A program made the position numbers and the translations under genes. This document shows, one piece after another, positions 1 through 5,841 of a DNA stretch of 5,896 bases (position 1 is the first letter of the stretch; each line of letters opens with the position of its first letter). Origin of the DNA: Pseudomonadota bacterium (GTDB lineage: Bacteria; Pseudomonadota; Alphaproteobacteria; Rhizobiales; Hyphomicrobiaceae); NCBI GenBank assembly GCA_021813195.1, contig JAKALI010000287.1:1-5896 (forward strand), written 5' to 3'. Below the pieces are notes generated by a model, which ran no database searches, was not told the origin of the DNA, and was given only the letters and a program-made list of their open reading frames with translations.

Positions 1-120
1 CGAGCGCAACGCACTCCAATTCGCAAGCAGGTTTTCGGCGATGTGGAAAGCCGCGCCAATGAGCACCAGACCGAACAGCAGATACAGCCGGCCACGCAAA
101 CCCTGAAACAATTGCAGCAT
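1..120 (-). CDS. N-terminal part of a membrane-anchored protein, cut by the window edge
   Basis: Reading on the minus strand from the ATG at 118-120 gives 40 open codons to the window edge. The predicted start is MLQLFQGLRGRLYLLFG, followed by more hydrophobic residues. Residues about 12-28 form one membrane segment preceded by arginines, which favours an inside N-terminus and a signal anchor. This pattern is common at the start of chemoreceptors, histidine kinases and membrane-bound GGDEF/EAL proteins, but no catalytic domain lies inside the window, so no function can be assigned. A GGGGTGA element sits four bases before the ATG and can pair with the extended end of 16S rRNA, which supports this start. 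The gene lies 244 bases downstream of the large c-di-GMP gene on the same strand, so co-transcription is possible but not shown. The frame is too short to have been listed as an ordinary ORF. Confidence 0.6.
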   Translation of the reverse strand, partial: MLQLFQGLRGRLYLLFGLVLIGAAFHIAENLLANWSALRS

Positions 121-364
121 GGTTCACCCCACAAGAAACGATCAGACTAGCTTGGATTCTTAAGCGAACATTACACCCAAAGCACTCTTGCAGGTTGAAA
201 CTTGACGTCAATTCGGCCAATTTTTAACGACCATAGATCCGACACTTCGAAGCCTGAGGATTTTGCGATCATGTGCGCCCTGTGCTGGGCTTTCGACTTT
301 AGGCGCTCCCGCCCGCCTGCGCGAGAAGCTGGGGGGAACGTCGACCTGCGGCGAGGGTCGACGC
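121..364. other. Intergenic region between the EAL gene and the truncated membrane gene
   Basis: No credible gene lies here; the open frames covering it are shadows. It holds the post-stop hairpin described separately. A perfect 10-base palindrome TTGACGTCAA is at 202-211. A minus-strand TGTAAT (complement of 170-175) matches a -10 box at five of six positions and lies about 50 bases before the downstream ATG, but no good -35 sits at the right spacing. The stretch 130-260 is more AT-rich than the genes on either side, as expected of a promoter region. Confidence 0.45.
339..363 (-). terminator. Hairpin directly after the EAL gene stop; possible terminator without a U tract
   Basis: Perfect 8-base arms CGTCGACC (339-346) and GGTCGACG (356-363) enclose a 9-base loop. 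On the minus strand the hairpin begins only two bases after the TAA stop of the large gene. It is followed by TTCCCCCC rather than a run of T, so a classic intrinsic terminator is not supported. It could be a weak terminator, a Rho-assisted stop or a 3' end stabiliser. Position and perfect pairing are seen directly; the role is inferred. Confidence 0.4.
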
Positions 365-3300
365 TTAGTTCGACATCTCGCCAGCCTGCTCCAGGAGCTT
401 TGCTTCCAGCCAAGCGATCAGGCGCGCCTGGATCTCACGCCGAGCGATTTCGGCGTCAGCCTCGTGCAGCAGGGTATGCCAGCAGATCGCCTCTCCGCTG
501 GCCTCACCATGCCTGAGCAGGAAGCCCGTCAGCGGACACCGATCGATGGGCGTGGGGTAGTGACTGTTTTCGCTATGCATGTACAGCCAGCAATAAGCTA
601 GGGCGCTGAGCCAGGACTCAATGCCGTCGCCAATTGCCCAGCTCGCGCCGGTTGCCTGCTCCCAAGCGTCGAATTCCTCGGGCGGCATTGGCCGGGCAAT
701 GGCGTAGCCCTGGACGTAATGTGCGCCAAGGATAGTCACCGCTTGAACCACGTCGCGAGTCTCGACGCCCTCGACCACGACCTCGCGCTCGAGGTCTTCG
801 CCAATCTGCACCACCGTGCGAATCAAGCTCAGGACCTTGACCGGGGCGCGCAAAACCTCGGAGGTGATGCTTTGGTCGACCTTGATCACGTCAAAGGGGA
901 GGTTGGCCAACCGGCTCAGGCTGCTGTAACCCGAGCCGAGGTCGTCGATCGCCAACCGGACTCCGAGGCGCCCGAGCGCTCGGATGGCGTGATCATGCGA
1001 CACGCGGTCGAACTCCTGCGACTCCAGCAGCTCGAGGGTCAATGCCTCGGCGTCGACCCCGGCGCGGCGCAGCTCCTGGTCGATCCAGGTTGCGCAATCC
1101 GGGTGAACCAAGGTCGACGGGGGCATGTTCAATGACACCCCAAGGGCTCGGCCCCTAGCTGGACGAGCCCGCAGCCAAGCCAGGCTCTGTTCGAGGCCGG
1201 TGCGGAACAGTACGTCGAGGTCAACCGGTCGCAACGCCGAGAGGAAGCGGGCCGGAAGAACGACAACGTCTGCTCCCCCGAGCCGAGCCAGCGCCTCGAC
1301 TTTAACCACCGCGCCGTCGCGAGTATCGACAATAGGCTGCACGAACATGCGCAACTGCCGGGCATAAAGCATCTCGCGGTAGAGCGAGAGTTCGTCGGCA
1401 CGCGCAAGCTCGCTCTCCAAATAGATCCGACTGAGCATATCGACCCAGCGCCCCCGCAAAGAGAGCAGGAAGGCCTGCATCCAGCTCGACCCGAACTGGC
1501 TGCGGTAGGCCCCGAGCAGCATCAACACAAACTGACTGCGCAGCCCAAGGATCGGGATCGCCACGACGCTGCGCACCCCCATGGGCGTCAGATGCACAGA
1601 CCAAGAACTTGACCTCGGATCGGTATCGCACGCGTCCACGCGCTCGATGTTGCCCGAGATCCAGGCAGCGCGAGACAAGCCCCTCCCTGTTGGCGACTGG
1701 GCATCGAGCGTGGGGACCATGGTTGGGTTGCGCACCACGCCGAGCACAGCGTCGCCGCGCGGCCCGGCCGCAGCTTCTGGGTACATCACGCCATCGGCTT
1801 GCGGACGCATAATCACTGCAGCCAAAATGCCCGGCAGTTCCCCAAGGACGTGCAGTTCGTGAGCCAGCCGCTCAGCGATATCATGGCCAGTCACGGGGTG
1901 AGTCAAAATGGCGTTGTACTCATCTGCGACGTTTTGCATGGCGCCGAGCTCGACATGCATCTCGATTTGCAGGCGTTCATCGGCGGCGCGCAAAGTGCGG
2001 TAGCGCGACCGTGGGTGCATGCTCAGCGGCTCAAGATGCCTGCGCAACAGCTCGCGGTACGTGGCTTGGAAATTGCCAAGCAGCGCGGCGCTTATGCCGC
2101 TGAGAGCGTGTATGCAGCCAATGTCTCTGGCTCGTTCAGTGATATGGTGCGCTAGCGTTGACGGGGCAAGCAGGAAGCGAAAGTAGTCTTCATGCTTGCG
2201 CACAAGGCGGTTCATCTCATCTGTCCCGAGCGCTCCGAGAACACTGGCAGCCTCGTCGCTGCGCCCAAGGCTATCGTGAAACGCTGCCACAAAATCGCCA
2301 GCGATGTCCCCGATCTGCGCACCCAGCGCGGCAAGATTCGCCTGTGATTCCTCGCTGAACGCATCAAACGGCGCTTCGGCAACGTCCGAATTATCCTCAG
2401 CGCTCAGCCTCCACCAGCGCCGCCGCCCGCTCTTGTTTTCCTTGACCTTGTACAGGGCAGCGTCGGCTATCCGCAGCAGCGCGTCGGGAAAATCCGAGTC
2501 GATCGGAAACAGCGCCAATCCCAGACTCATCGCAACATAGGGTTCTGTGACGTCGCCGAGTGTGAACGGCGTCTCGACGACCTCGTGGAACCGCGCCAGG
2601 ATGGGTTCGAGCTGAAGTTCAACGCCTTCGGTTTGCAGGCCCTCAAGCACCACAACGAACTCGTCGCCGCCGAAGCGGCCAACGAAATCGACCGAGCGCA
2701 TGGCGCTCTGCATGCGCTGCGCGATCTGCCGCAGCAGGACGTCTCCGGCCTCGTGCCCGAAGCAATCGTTGATCGGCTTGAAATCGTCGATGTCGATCAT
2801 GCCGACCGCAACCGCGCCGCCCCTGCGCCGCGCCCGATCGATGGCATGCGTAATGTGGATCTCAGTGGCTCGGCGGTTGGGCAACTCGGTCAGTGCGTCG
2901 TACATCGCCAGACGCCGCAGATCCTGGGTCAGGGCGTAGCGCTCAGTGACGTCAATCGAAGTCCAGACGATCAGCGGATGGTCGGGACTGTCGCCTTCGA
3001 GGCGACGACCGTGAAGGTCGAGGTAGATCATCCTGCCGTCGTGGCGCACGACCTCAAGATCGGTGATACGCCCTTCGCCCTCCTTGAGAATGCGCCGAGC
3101 AAGTTTCGCCATGCGCTGATCTTCCTTGACCTTGGCATAGAGCACCGTCGTCGAGGATCCGATCACGCTGTCGGCCGATTCAAAACCGATGAGGTCGAGG
3201 AAAGCCTGATTGACCTCGACGATCACCCGCTCGGGGTAGCGAACCATGTCGATGGCTGCCACCGTGTTGGACAGCAAAGCAGCACGCGCCGCGGTCGCAC

Positions 3301-4375
3301 GGCGCAACTGCTCTGCCTGGCGGTGGCGTTCGGACACGTCAACCATGGTCCAGATGATCCGCGTCGTCTCGTCGCCGCCATCGAGGCGGACCCCCGAAAG
3401 ATCGACTAGGACGGGCCGCTTGTCGATCCCGCGATAGCACACGTCCTGGAGCGAGATTTGGCCACTGGCTAGAACGGTTCGCGCCTGTTCATCGAACCGC
3501 GCGAACGCCTCGGCATCGGGATAGAAATCGAGCACGGAGCGCGACGCCATGTCCTCGAAAGACGAGGCTCCAAACATCTCCAGCAAACGCGCATTGACGT
3601 GCTCAAGCACGCGCTCTGGGTAGCGTATGACGCAAAGCCCGACCGTCATGTTGGACAGCAACGCGGCGTTGATGCGGGACTGCTCGCGCTCCCGACGCGT
3701 GGCATCGAGCCGGTCGAGACCGATCGAGATGTCGGAAGCGATCTGCTCGGACACCTCCTGCATCTCCGCATCGAACTCCGCTGCGAACGTCAAGTACAGG
3801 CTGAACACAGCCCAGATTTTTCCTCCGCGCAATAGCGGCAGCCCCGCGGTGGCGTGAATGTCGAAAGCAGCGAGCTGATCGGCCCACGGCTGGTGCGTGT
3901 CATCTGCCTTGATGTTGCCCGAAAATATCGGGCGCTCGTCGCGCCACACCCGCCCCGCCGGGCCCCGCCCCTGGGGCACGGTGGGGTCGCTGCGGATATC
4001 GATACCGTCGAGGTAGCGAATCGCCGGGCCTGCCTTGGCCAAAAACGTGAAGTGCCCGGCTTCATCGGGGCGACCGATCCAAGCTAGGGCAACCCCCGGG
4101 ATTCCAACGACGAGATCGCAAAAACGCTGCAGCAACCCGGCATCGTCGTCGGCTTTGGCGATGATCTGGTTGATCGCTGCCAGGATGGCGTTGAATACCG
4201 ACAGGCGCCCGATCCGCTCGCGAAGCGCGTCGTACTGCTCAACCCGTGCTGACTCGAATTGATTGGCCACGGCTTTGCCACTCAGGCCCGATGGGCGAAC
4301 CATAACTGGCGGAGTGTCGCCAATTGTCACATTTCGGAAGCCTGCTCCAATGGGCGGTTCATGGAGCGTTGACAC
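365..4375 (-). CDS. Multi-sensor bifunctional diguanylate cyclase/c-di-GMP phosphodiesterase (GAF-PAS-PAS-GGDEF-globin-GAF-EAL)
   Basis: This 1336-residue cytoplasmic protein has no obvious membrane segment. Order: GAF (about 58-222), two PAS domains (about 235-350 and 365-480), GGDEF (about 487-653), a helical globin-like sensor (about 672-790), a second GAF (about 828-985), EAL (about 1000-1236) and a His/Cys-rich tail (1250-1336). The GGDEF domain has the intact GGDEF motif at 569-573, metal-binding region MIDIDDFKPIND (526-537) and an RxxD inhibitory site RSVD (560-563). The EAL domain keeps E1027 (EAL), N1083, E1115, D1144/D1145, K1165, E1202, E1205 and Q1222, so both making GTP-derived c-di-GMP and hydrolysing it to pGpG look possible. 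In the globin-like part, H756 in IGCIH sits where globin-coupled sensors carry the proximal haem ligand. The GTG start at 4373-4375 has GGGTGA three bases upstream; ATG at 4301-4303 is the main alternative (24 residues shorter, no clear ribosome site). Family calls are from motif recognition; ligands are inferred. Confidence 0.93.
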   Translation of the reverse strand: MSTLHEPPIGAGFRNVTIGDTPPVMVRPSGLSGKAVANQFESARVEQYDALRERIGRLSVFNAILAAINQIIAKADDDAGLLQRFCDLVVGIPGVALAWIGRPDEAGHFTFLAKAGPAIRYLDGIDIRSDPTVPQGRGPAGRVWRDERPIFSGNIKADDTHQPWADQLAAFDIHATAGLPLLRGGKIWAVFSLYLTFAAEFDAEMQEVSEQIASDISIGLDRLDATRREREQSRINAALLSNMTVGLCVIRYPERVLEHVNARLLEMFGASSFEDMASRSVLDFYPDAEAFARFDEQARTVLASGQISLQDVCYRGIDKRPVLVDLSGVRLDGGDETTRIIWTMVDVSERHRQAEQLRRATAARAALLSNTVAAIDMVRYPERVIVEVNQAFLDLIGFESADSVIGSSTTVLYAKVKEDQRMAKLARRILKEGEGRITDLEVVRHDGRMIYLDLHGRRLEGDSPDHPLIVWTSIDVTERYALTQDLRRLAMYDALTELPNRRATEIHITHAIDRARRRGGAVAVGMIDIDDFKPINDCFGHEAGDVLLRQIAQRMQSAMRSVDFVGRFGGDEFVVVLEGLQTEGVELQLEPILARFHEVVETPFTLGDVTEPYVAMSLGLALFPIDSDFPDALLRIADAALYKVKENKSGRRRWWRLSAEDNSDVAEAPFDAFSEESQANLAALGAQIGDIAGDFVAAFHDSLGRSDEAASVLGALGTDEMNRLVRKHEDYFRFLLAPSTLAHHITERARDIGCIHALSGISAALLGNFQATYRELLRRHLEPLSMHPRSRYRTLRAADERLQIEMHVELGAMQNVADEYNAILTHPVTGHDIAERLAHELHVLGELPGILAAVIMRPQADGVMYPEAAAGPRGDAVLGVVRNPTMVPTLDAQSPTGRGLSRAAWISGNIERVDACDTDPRSSSWSVHLTPMGVRSVVAIPILGLRSQFVLMLLGAYRSQFGSSWMQAFLLSLRGRWVDMLSRIYLESELARADELSLYREMLYARQLRMFVQPIVDTRDGAVVKVEALARLGGADVVVLPARFLSALRPVDLDVLFRTGLEQSLAWLRARPARGRALGVSLNMPPSTLVHPDCATWIDQELRRAGVDAEALTLELLESQEFDRVSHDHAIRALGRLGVRLAIDDLGSGYSSLSRLANLPFDVIKVDQSITSEVLRAPVKVLSLIRTVVQIGEDLEREVVVEGVETRDVVQAVTILGAHYVQGYAIARPMPPEEFDAWEQATGASWAIGDGIESWLSALAYCWLYMHSENSHYPTPIDRCPLTGFLLRHGEASGEAICWHTLLHEADAEIARREIQARLIAWLEAKLLEQAGEMSN
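368..628 (-). other. His/Cys-rich C-terminal tail after the EAL domain
   Basis: Residues 1250-1336 follow the EAL domain and do not belong to it. The segment is predicted helical and contains C1262, H1267, H1272, C1280, H1289, C1298, H1300 and H1304, with notable pairs HSENSH and WHTLLH. This spacing suggests metal binding (zinc or iron), loosely like chemoreceptor zinc-binding or hemerythrin-like helices, but I cannot match it to a named family. The tail ends in a charged helix, AWLEAKLLEQAGE. Confidence 0.45.
2006..2362 (-). other. Globin-like (globin-coupled-sensor type) domain inside the large protein
   Basis: This covers residues about 672-790 of the large protein, directly after the GGDEF domain. 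The stretch is all-helical in character, with FDAFSEESQ at its start, KHEDYFRFLL in the middle and then RARDIGCIHALSG. The last motif resembles the proximal-histidine helix of globin-coupled sensors, where an IGxxH pattern supplies the haem ligand; H756 (codon 2108-2110) is the candidate. The known family binds haem and senses O2, and sometimes CO or NO. Haem binding here is inferred, and the sequence is divergent. Confidence 0.6.
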
Positions 4376-4400
4376 AGGTCACCCACTTCGTGTCAACACT
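4365..4400 (-). promoter_or_regulatory. Start-codon hairpin (inverted repeat) of the c-di-GMP gene
   Basis: On the minus strand an 11-base stem (4400-4390 with 4375-4365, one G-U pair, the inner eight pairs perfect) encloses a 14-base loop. The GTG start codon occupies the first three bases of the 3' arm and is paired with CAC of the 5' arm, while the GGGTGA ribosome-binding element sits in the loop. Such a fold could dampen translation. Alternatively the TTGACA in the 5' arm (minus, complement of 4391-4396) is a -35 box. The best -10 match, TGTCAA at 16-base spacing, agrees at only three of six positions; that reading would move the start to the ATG at 4303. The arms could also be a protein-binding operator. 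Confidence 0.45.
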
Positions 4401-4553
4401 TAGATGGCGGCTTTCCCACCTTGATGCGCGCCGGCACCCCGTCGCCTCGCGCGCCCCCCAAGCCCTTGGCGACGAGTTTGCGTGCGTTGTCCAACTATCG
4501 TATCGCCCGCGGCCTCATCAGATAGATTTTCCTACAATATTTGCCCCTGTCCG
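4376..4553. other. Non-coding stretch with no recognised gene
   Basis: This lies between the large gene's start and the transposase remnant. On the minus strand a short frame from 4494 to a TGA at 4393-4395 reads ARKLVAKGLGG and then GVPARIKVGKPPSKC. It looks protein-like but has no recognisable family; it is preceded in frame by a TAG at 4495-4497 and lacks a good ribosome site. It may be the tail of a lost gene. A plus-strand TACAAT at 4533-4538 has no matching -35 box. Confidence 0.3.
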
Positions 4554-4577
4554 TCAAATAATCGTTTGACGGGCAGG
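4546..4577. repeat. Strong inverted repeat, 13-base arms and 6-base loop
   Basis: Arms 4546-4558 and 4565-4577 pair at all 13 positions if read as plus-strand RNA (one U-G pair); on the minus strand the same position is an A-C mismatch. The core is CCGTCAAA, loop TAATCG, TTTGACGG. No run of T follows on either side, so it is not a typical terminator. The TGA that closes the transposase-remnant frame (4554-4556) lies inside the left arm. It might be an element end, an operator or a recombination scar. Confidence 0.5.
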
Positions 4578-4886
4578 CCGCCACCACGAAACTGGGAACC
4601 GACACAAGTCGCCATCTCCGTCGTCGAAGGCCTTGAAGACGATGGGCATGTGTAGCGGCGATGTCCCGTTCGCTGTTGAACGGTGGAGGGTGGTGTGCCC
4701 GCCGCGCACCGCCCGGCGCTGGGCGTCGGGCACGCCCTGGGGACCGCACAACGTCTCTCGGTCGGCTTCCATCATCACGTCCTGAACCCGCCAACCGGCT
4801 TCGATGCACAGCCCGTAAAACGCCTGTTGCACGTCCTGCAGAACGCCCTGCAGCGGCATCGAAATCTGAATTTCAGATTGCGTCAG
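4554..4886 (-). pseudogene. 5' remnant of an IS256/mutator-type transposase gene
   Basis: From the ATG at 4857-4859 the minus strand reads MPLQGVLQDVQQAFYGLCIE, followed by MMEADRETLCGP, GVPDAQRRAVRGG. This matches the N-terminal region of a subgroup of IS256-family transposases as I remember it. The in-frame codons just upstream read TQSEIQIS after a CTG at 4884-4886, so the original start was probably an ATG there that has mutated. The resemblance stops around 4698, after RGG; the frame then runs through unrelated sequence to a TGA at 4554-4556. The family is usually about 400 residues with a DDE catalytic core, so the whole catalytic part is missing and the fragment cannot move DNA. No element ends are clearly visible. 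Annotated blind, it would appear as a 101-residue hypothetical protein starting at 4859. Confidence 0.62.
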
Positions 4887-5008
4887 GTACCGCGAAGCCC
4901 GACATGATCAAGGAAATTGGTGCCGCACACCGCAAAGATCTCGAGGACCCAATGAACAAGGCAAAGCGCGCTGGCGATGCCATCGACAAAGGGCTGGAAG
5001 GATTGTGA
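4886..5008 (+). pseudogene. Possible 3' fragment of an unrecognised plus-strand gene
   Basis: The plus-strand frame ending in TGA at 5006-5008 reads, in its last 40 codons, GTAKPDMIKEIGAAHRKD, then LEDPMNKAKRAGDAIDKGL and two or three more residues. This is a plausible charged, lysine/alanine-rich helical C-terminus rather than the arginine/proline-rich noise typical of shadow frames here. Upstream the same frame runs into the antisense of the transposase remnant, so the 5' part of the gene would have been lost to that element. An internal ATG at 4904-4906 would give a 34-residue peptide but has only a weak ribosome site. I recognise no family. Confidence 0.28.
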
Positions 5009-5081
5009 ATACCGCCAGGTGTCCCTGCCTCCCGCGCTCGCCGAGAGGCACGAACGACCCCTGCCCCATCGCATCGCCCGC
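5009..5081. other. Intergenic region holding the left flanking repeat and a weak hairpin
   Basis: After the DUF2442 stop, minus-strand RNA could form a 7-pair stem (5043-5049 with 5027-5033, one G-U pair) with a 9-base loop, 33 bases past the stop codon. No T run follows, so terminator activity is uncertain. The same bases form most of the left flanking direct repeat. Confidence 0.3.
5031..5050 (+). repeat. Left copy of a direct repeat flanking the DUF4160/DUF2442 cassette
   Basis: This 20-base segment starts CCCGCGCTCGCCG and ends GAGGCA. It agrees with 5865-5884 at 19 of 20 positions, in the same orientation. With one small gap, the similarity extends left to a shared CCCTGC. It lies 31 bases past the DUF2442 stop. 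Confidence 0.5.
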
Positions 5082-5498
5082 TCAGACCGGCACGACCTTC
5101 CTGGGTCGCCCGCCCAGCTTGCCGTTTTCGCGCGCCGCTGCCGCCTTCACCGCCGTCTTGGCGCGCCCTCCAGCTTGCCCCATCACCTGCGCCATCCACC
5201 GGCGCGAGCCCAAGACGCCCTCCAGGAGCGCCGGCAGGTACAGATCCGCGTCGAGCTTCGGAAAGTGCAGCCCCAGACCGCTCAGCGTGATCTCGATCTC
5301 GCTCAGGTCATCCGGCCTGGACCGTTCCAGCCCTTGCGCCAAGTGCGGGGGGAAAGCCAGCTCCAGACCATTGTCGAGCTGGATCACAACACGGCCGATA
5401 CGTCGCTCATAGCGAGCGGCGACGGCTTGCGGCCCCGCCTTGCGCCGCGCCTGCATGCGAGCCTCGGCCCGCTCCACATCTGCTTTAGTCATCGCCAT
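5082..5498 (-). CDS. DUF2442 domain protein, second gene of a two-gene module
   Basis: This predicted 138-residue soluble protein starts at the ATG at 5496-5498. A GGAGA element sits eight bases upstream, so I prefer this to the longer frame from 5555, whose extra residues merely read through the upstream gene. Residues about 22-102 fit the DUF2442 domain, including FPPHLAQGLER, the HFPKLDADLYLPALLEG block and a closing W101. The tail from about 108 is basic and low in complexity, with KAAAARENGKLGGRPRK; GRPRK (130-134) resembles an AT-hook core, which could bind DNA, though this tail is seen on several unrelated small proteins. The start overlaps the end of the DUF4160 gene by 14 bases, implying translational coupling. 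DUF2442 proteins often sit beside DUF4160 proteins. The pair has been regarded as toxin-antitoxin-like, with DUF2442 the likelier partner to bind DNA; biochemical function is not established here. Confidence 0.85.
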   Translation of the reverse strand: MAMTKADVERAEARMQARRKAGPQAVAARYERRIGRVVIQLDNGLELAFPPHLAQGLERSRPDDLSEIEITLSGLGLHFPKLDADLYLPALLEGVLGSRRWMAQVMGQAGGRAKTAVKAAAARENGKLGGRPRKVVPV

Positions 5499-5733
5499 GA
5501 ATCGTTCTCCAGGAATGGCACAACATGGCCAACTCGGCCCGAAGTTGCGCGGCAATGCGGTTCAGCTCTTGGGCAGTCAACCCCAACGACTCGCGCAACT
5601 CCGGCGGGCCGCCGGGGCAGTGCAGATGAAAAACCGCCTCGCATCCACCACCGACAACATGCACATGCGCGGGCCGGTGGTCGTTTGTGTAGATGGCAAC
5701 GCGGTACGTACCGAACCGAAAAATGGTGGGCAT
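5485..5733 (-). CDS. DUF4160 domain protein, first gene of a two-gene module
   Basis: This predicted 82-residue soluble protein starts MPTIFRFGTYRVAIYTNDH; MPTI followed by a strand-rich segment is typical for DUF4160. The family signature YTNDHRPAHVHV (15-26) is present, with three histidines at H19, H23 and H25 that could form a catalytic or metal site. The C-terminus ends with the usual W75..IHG pattern. I chose the ATG at 5731-5733 because it matches family starts; the ATG at 5740-5742 would add three residues, and neither has a strong ribosome site. The gene overlaps DUF2442 downstream by 14 bases, so both should be on one transcript. The family has no proven activity; a role as the toxin-like half of a two-gene system is an inference from its small size and pairing. 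Confidence 0.85.
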   Translation of the reverse strand: MPTIFRFGTYRVAIYTNDHRPAHVHVVGGGCEAVFHLHCPGGPPELRESLGLTAQELNRIAAQLRAELAMLCHSWRTIHGDD

Positions 5734-5841
5734 GGCAAGCATATGCCAATCGCTTGGATTTTTTGCGACCCATCACTCCAGGCAAGATGGCGCGCAAGCC
5801 CGCAGCGGCTACCACCACCGCGAACTCGACCCCGAGCCACC

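Noticed and set aside
719..1135. A 138-codon plus-strand frame
   Set aside because: It lies antisense to the EAL catalytic region and has no family features; long antisense frames are expected in GC-rich genes.
2585..3409. A 274-codon open frame on the plus strand, antisense to the GGDEF/PAS part
   Set aside because: It mirrors the codons of the large protein, has no recognisable domain, and the opposite strand encodes clear catalytic motifs through the same bases.
4533..4538. TACAAT as a plus-strand -10 box
   Set aside because: No -35-like hexamer at 15-19 bases upstream, and no convincing plus-strand gene follows it.
4495..4809. A 104-codon minus-strand frame in another phase over the transposase remnant
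   Set aside because: The transposase-like motifs are in the 4554-4886 phase; this frame is arginine-rich and featureless. I considered that it might continue the transposase after a frameshift, but saw no family motif in it.
4863..4879. Inverted repeat AATCTGA-ATT-TCAGATT
   Set aside because: Only 7-base arms, and it falls inside the transposase-like reading frame (QSEIQI codons), so coding explains it well enough.
5739..5757. GCATATGC palindrome and CCAA-TCGC-TTGG repeat around the DUF4160 start as an operator
   Set aside because: The arms are only four bases each and such matches are expected by chance; position alone is suggestive.
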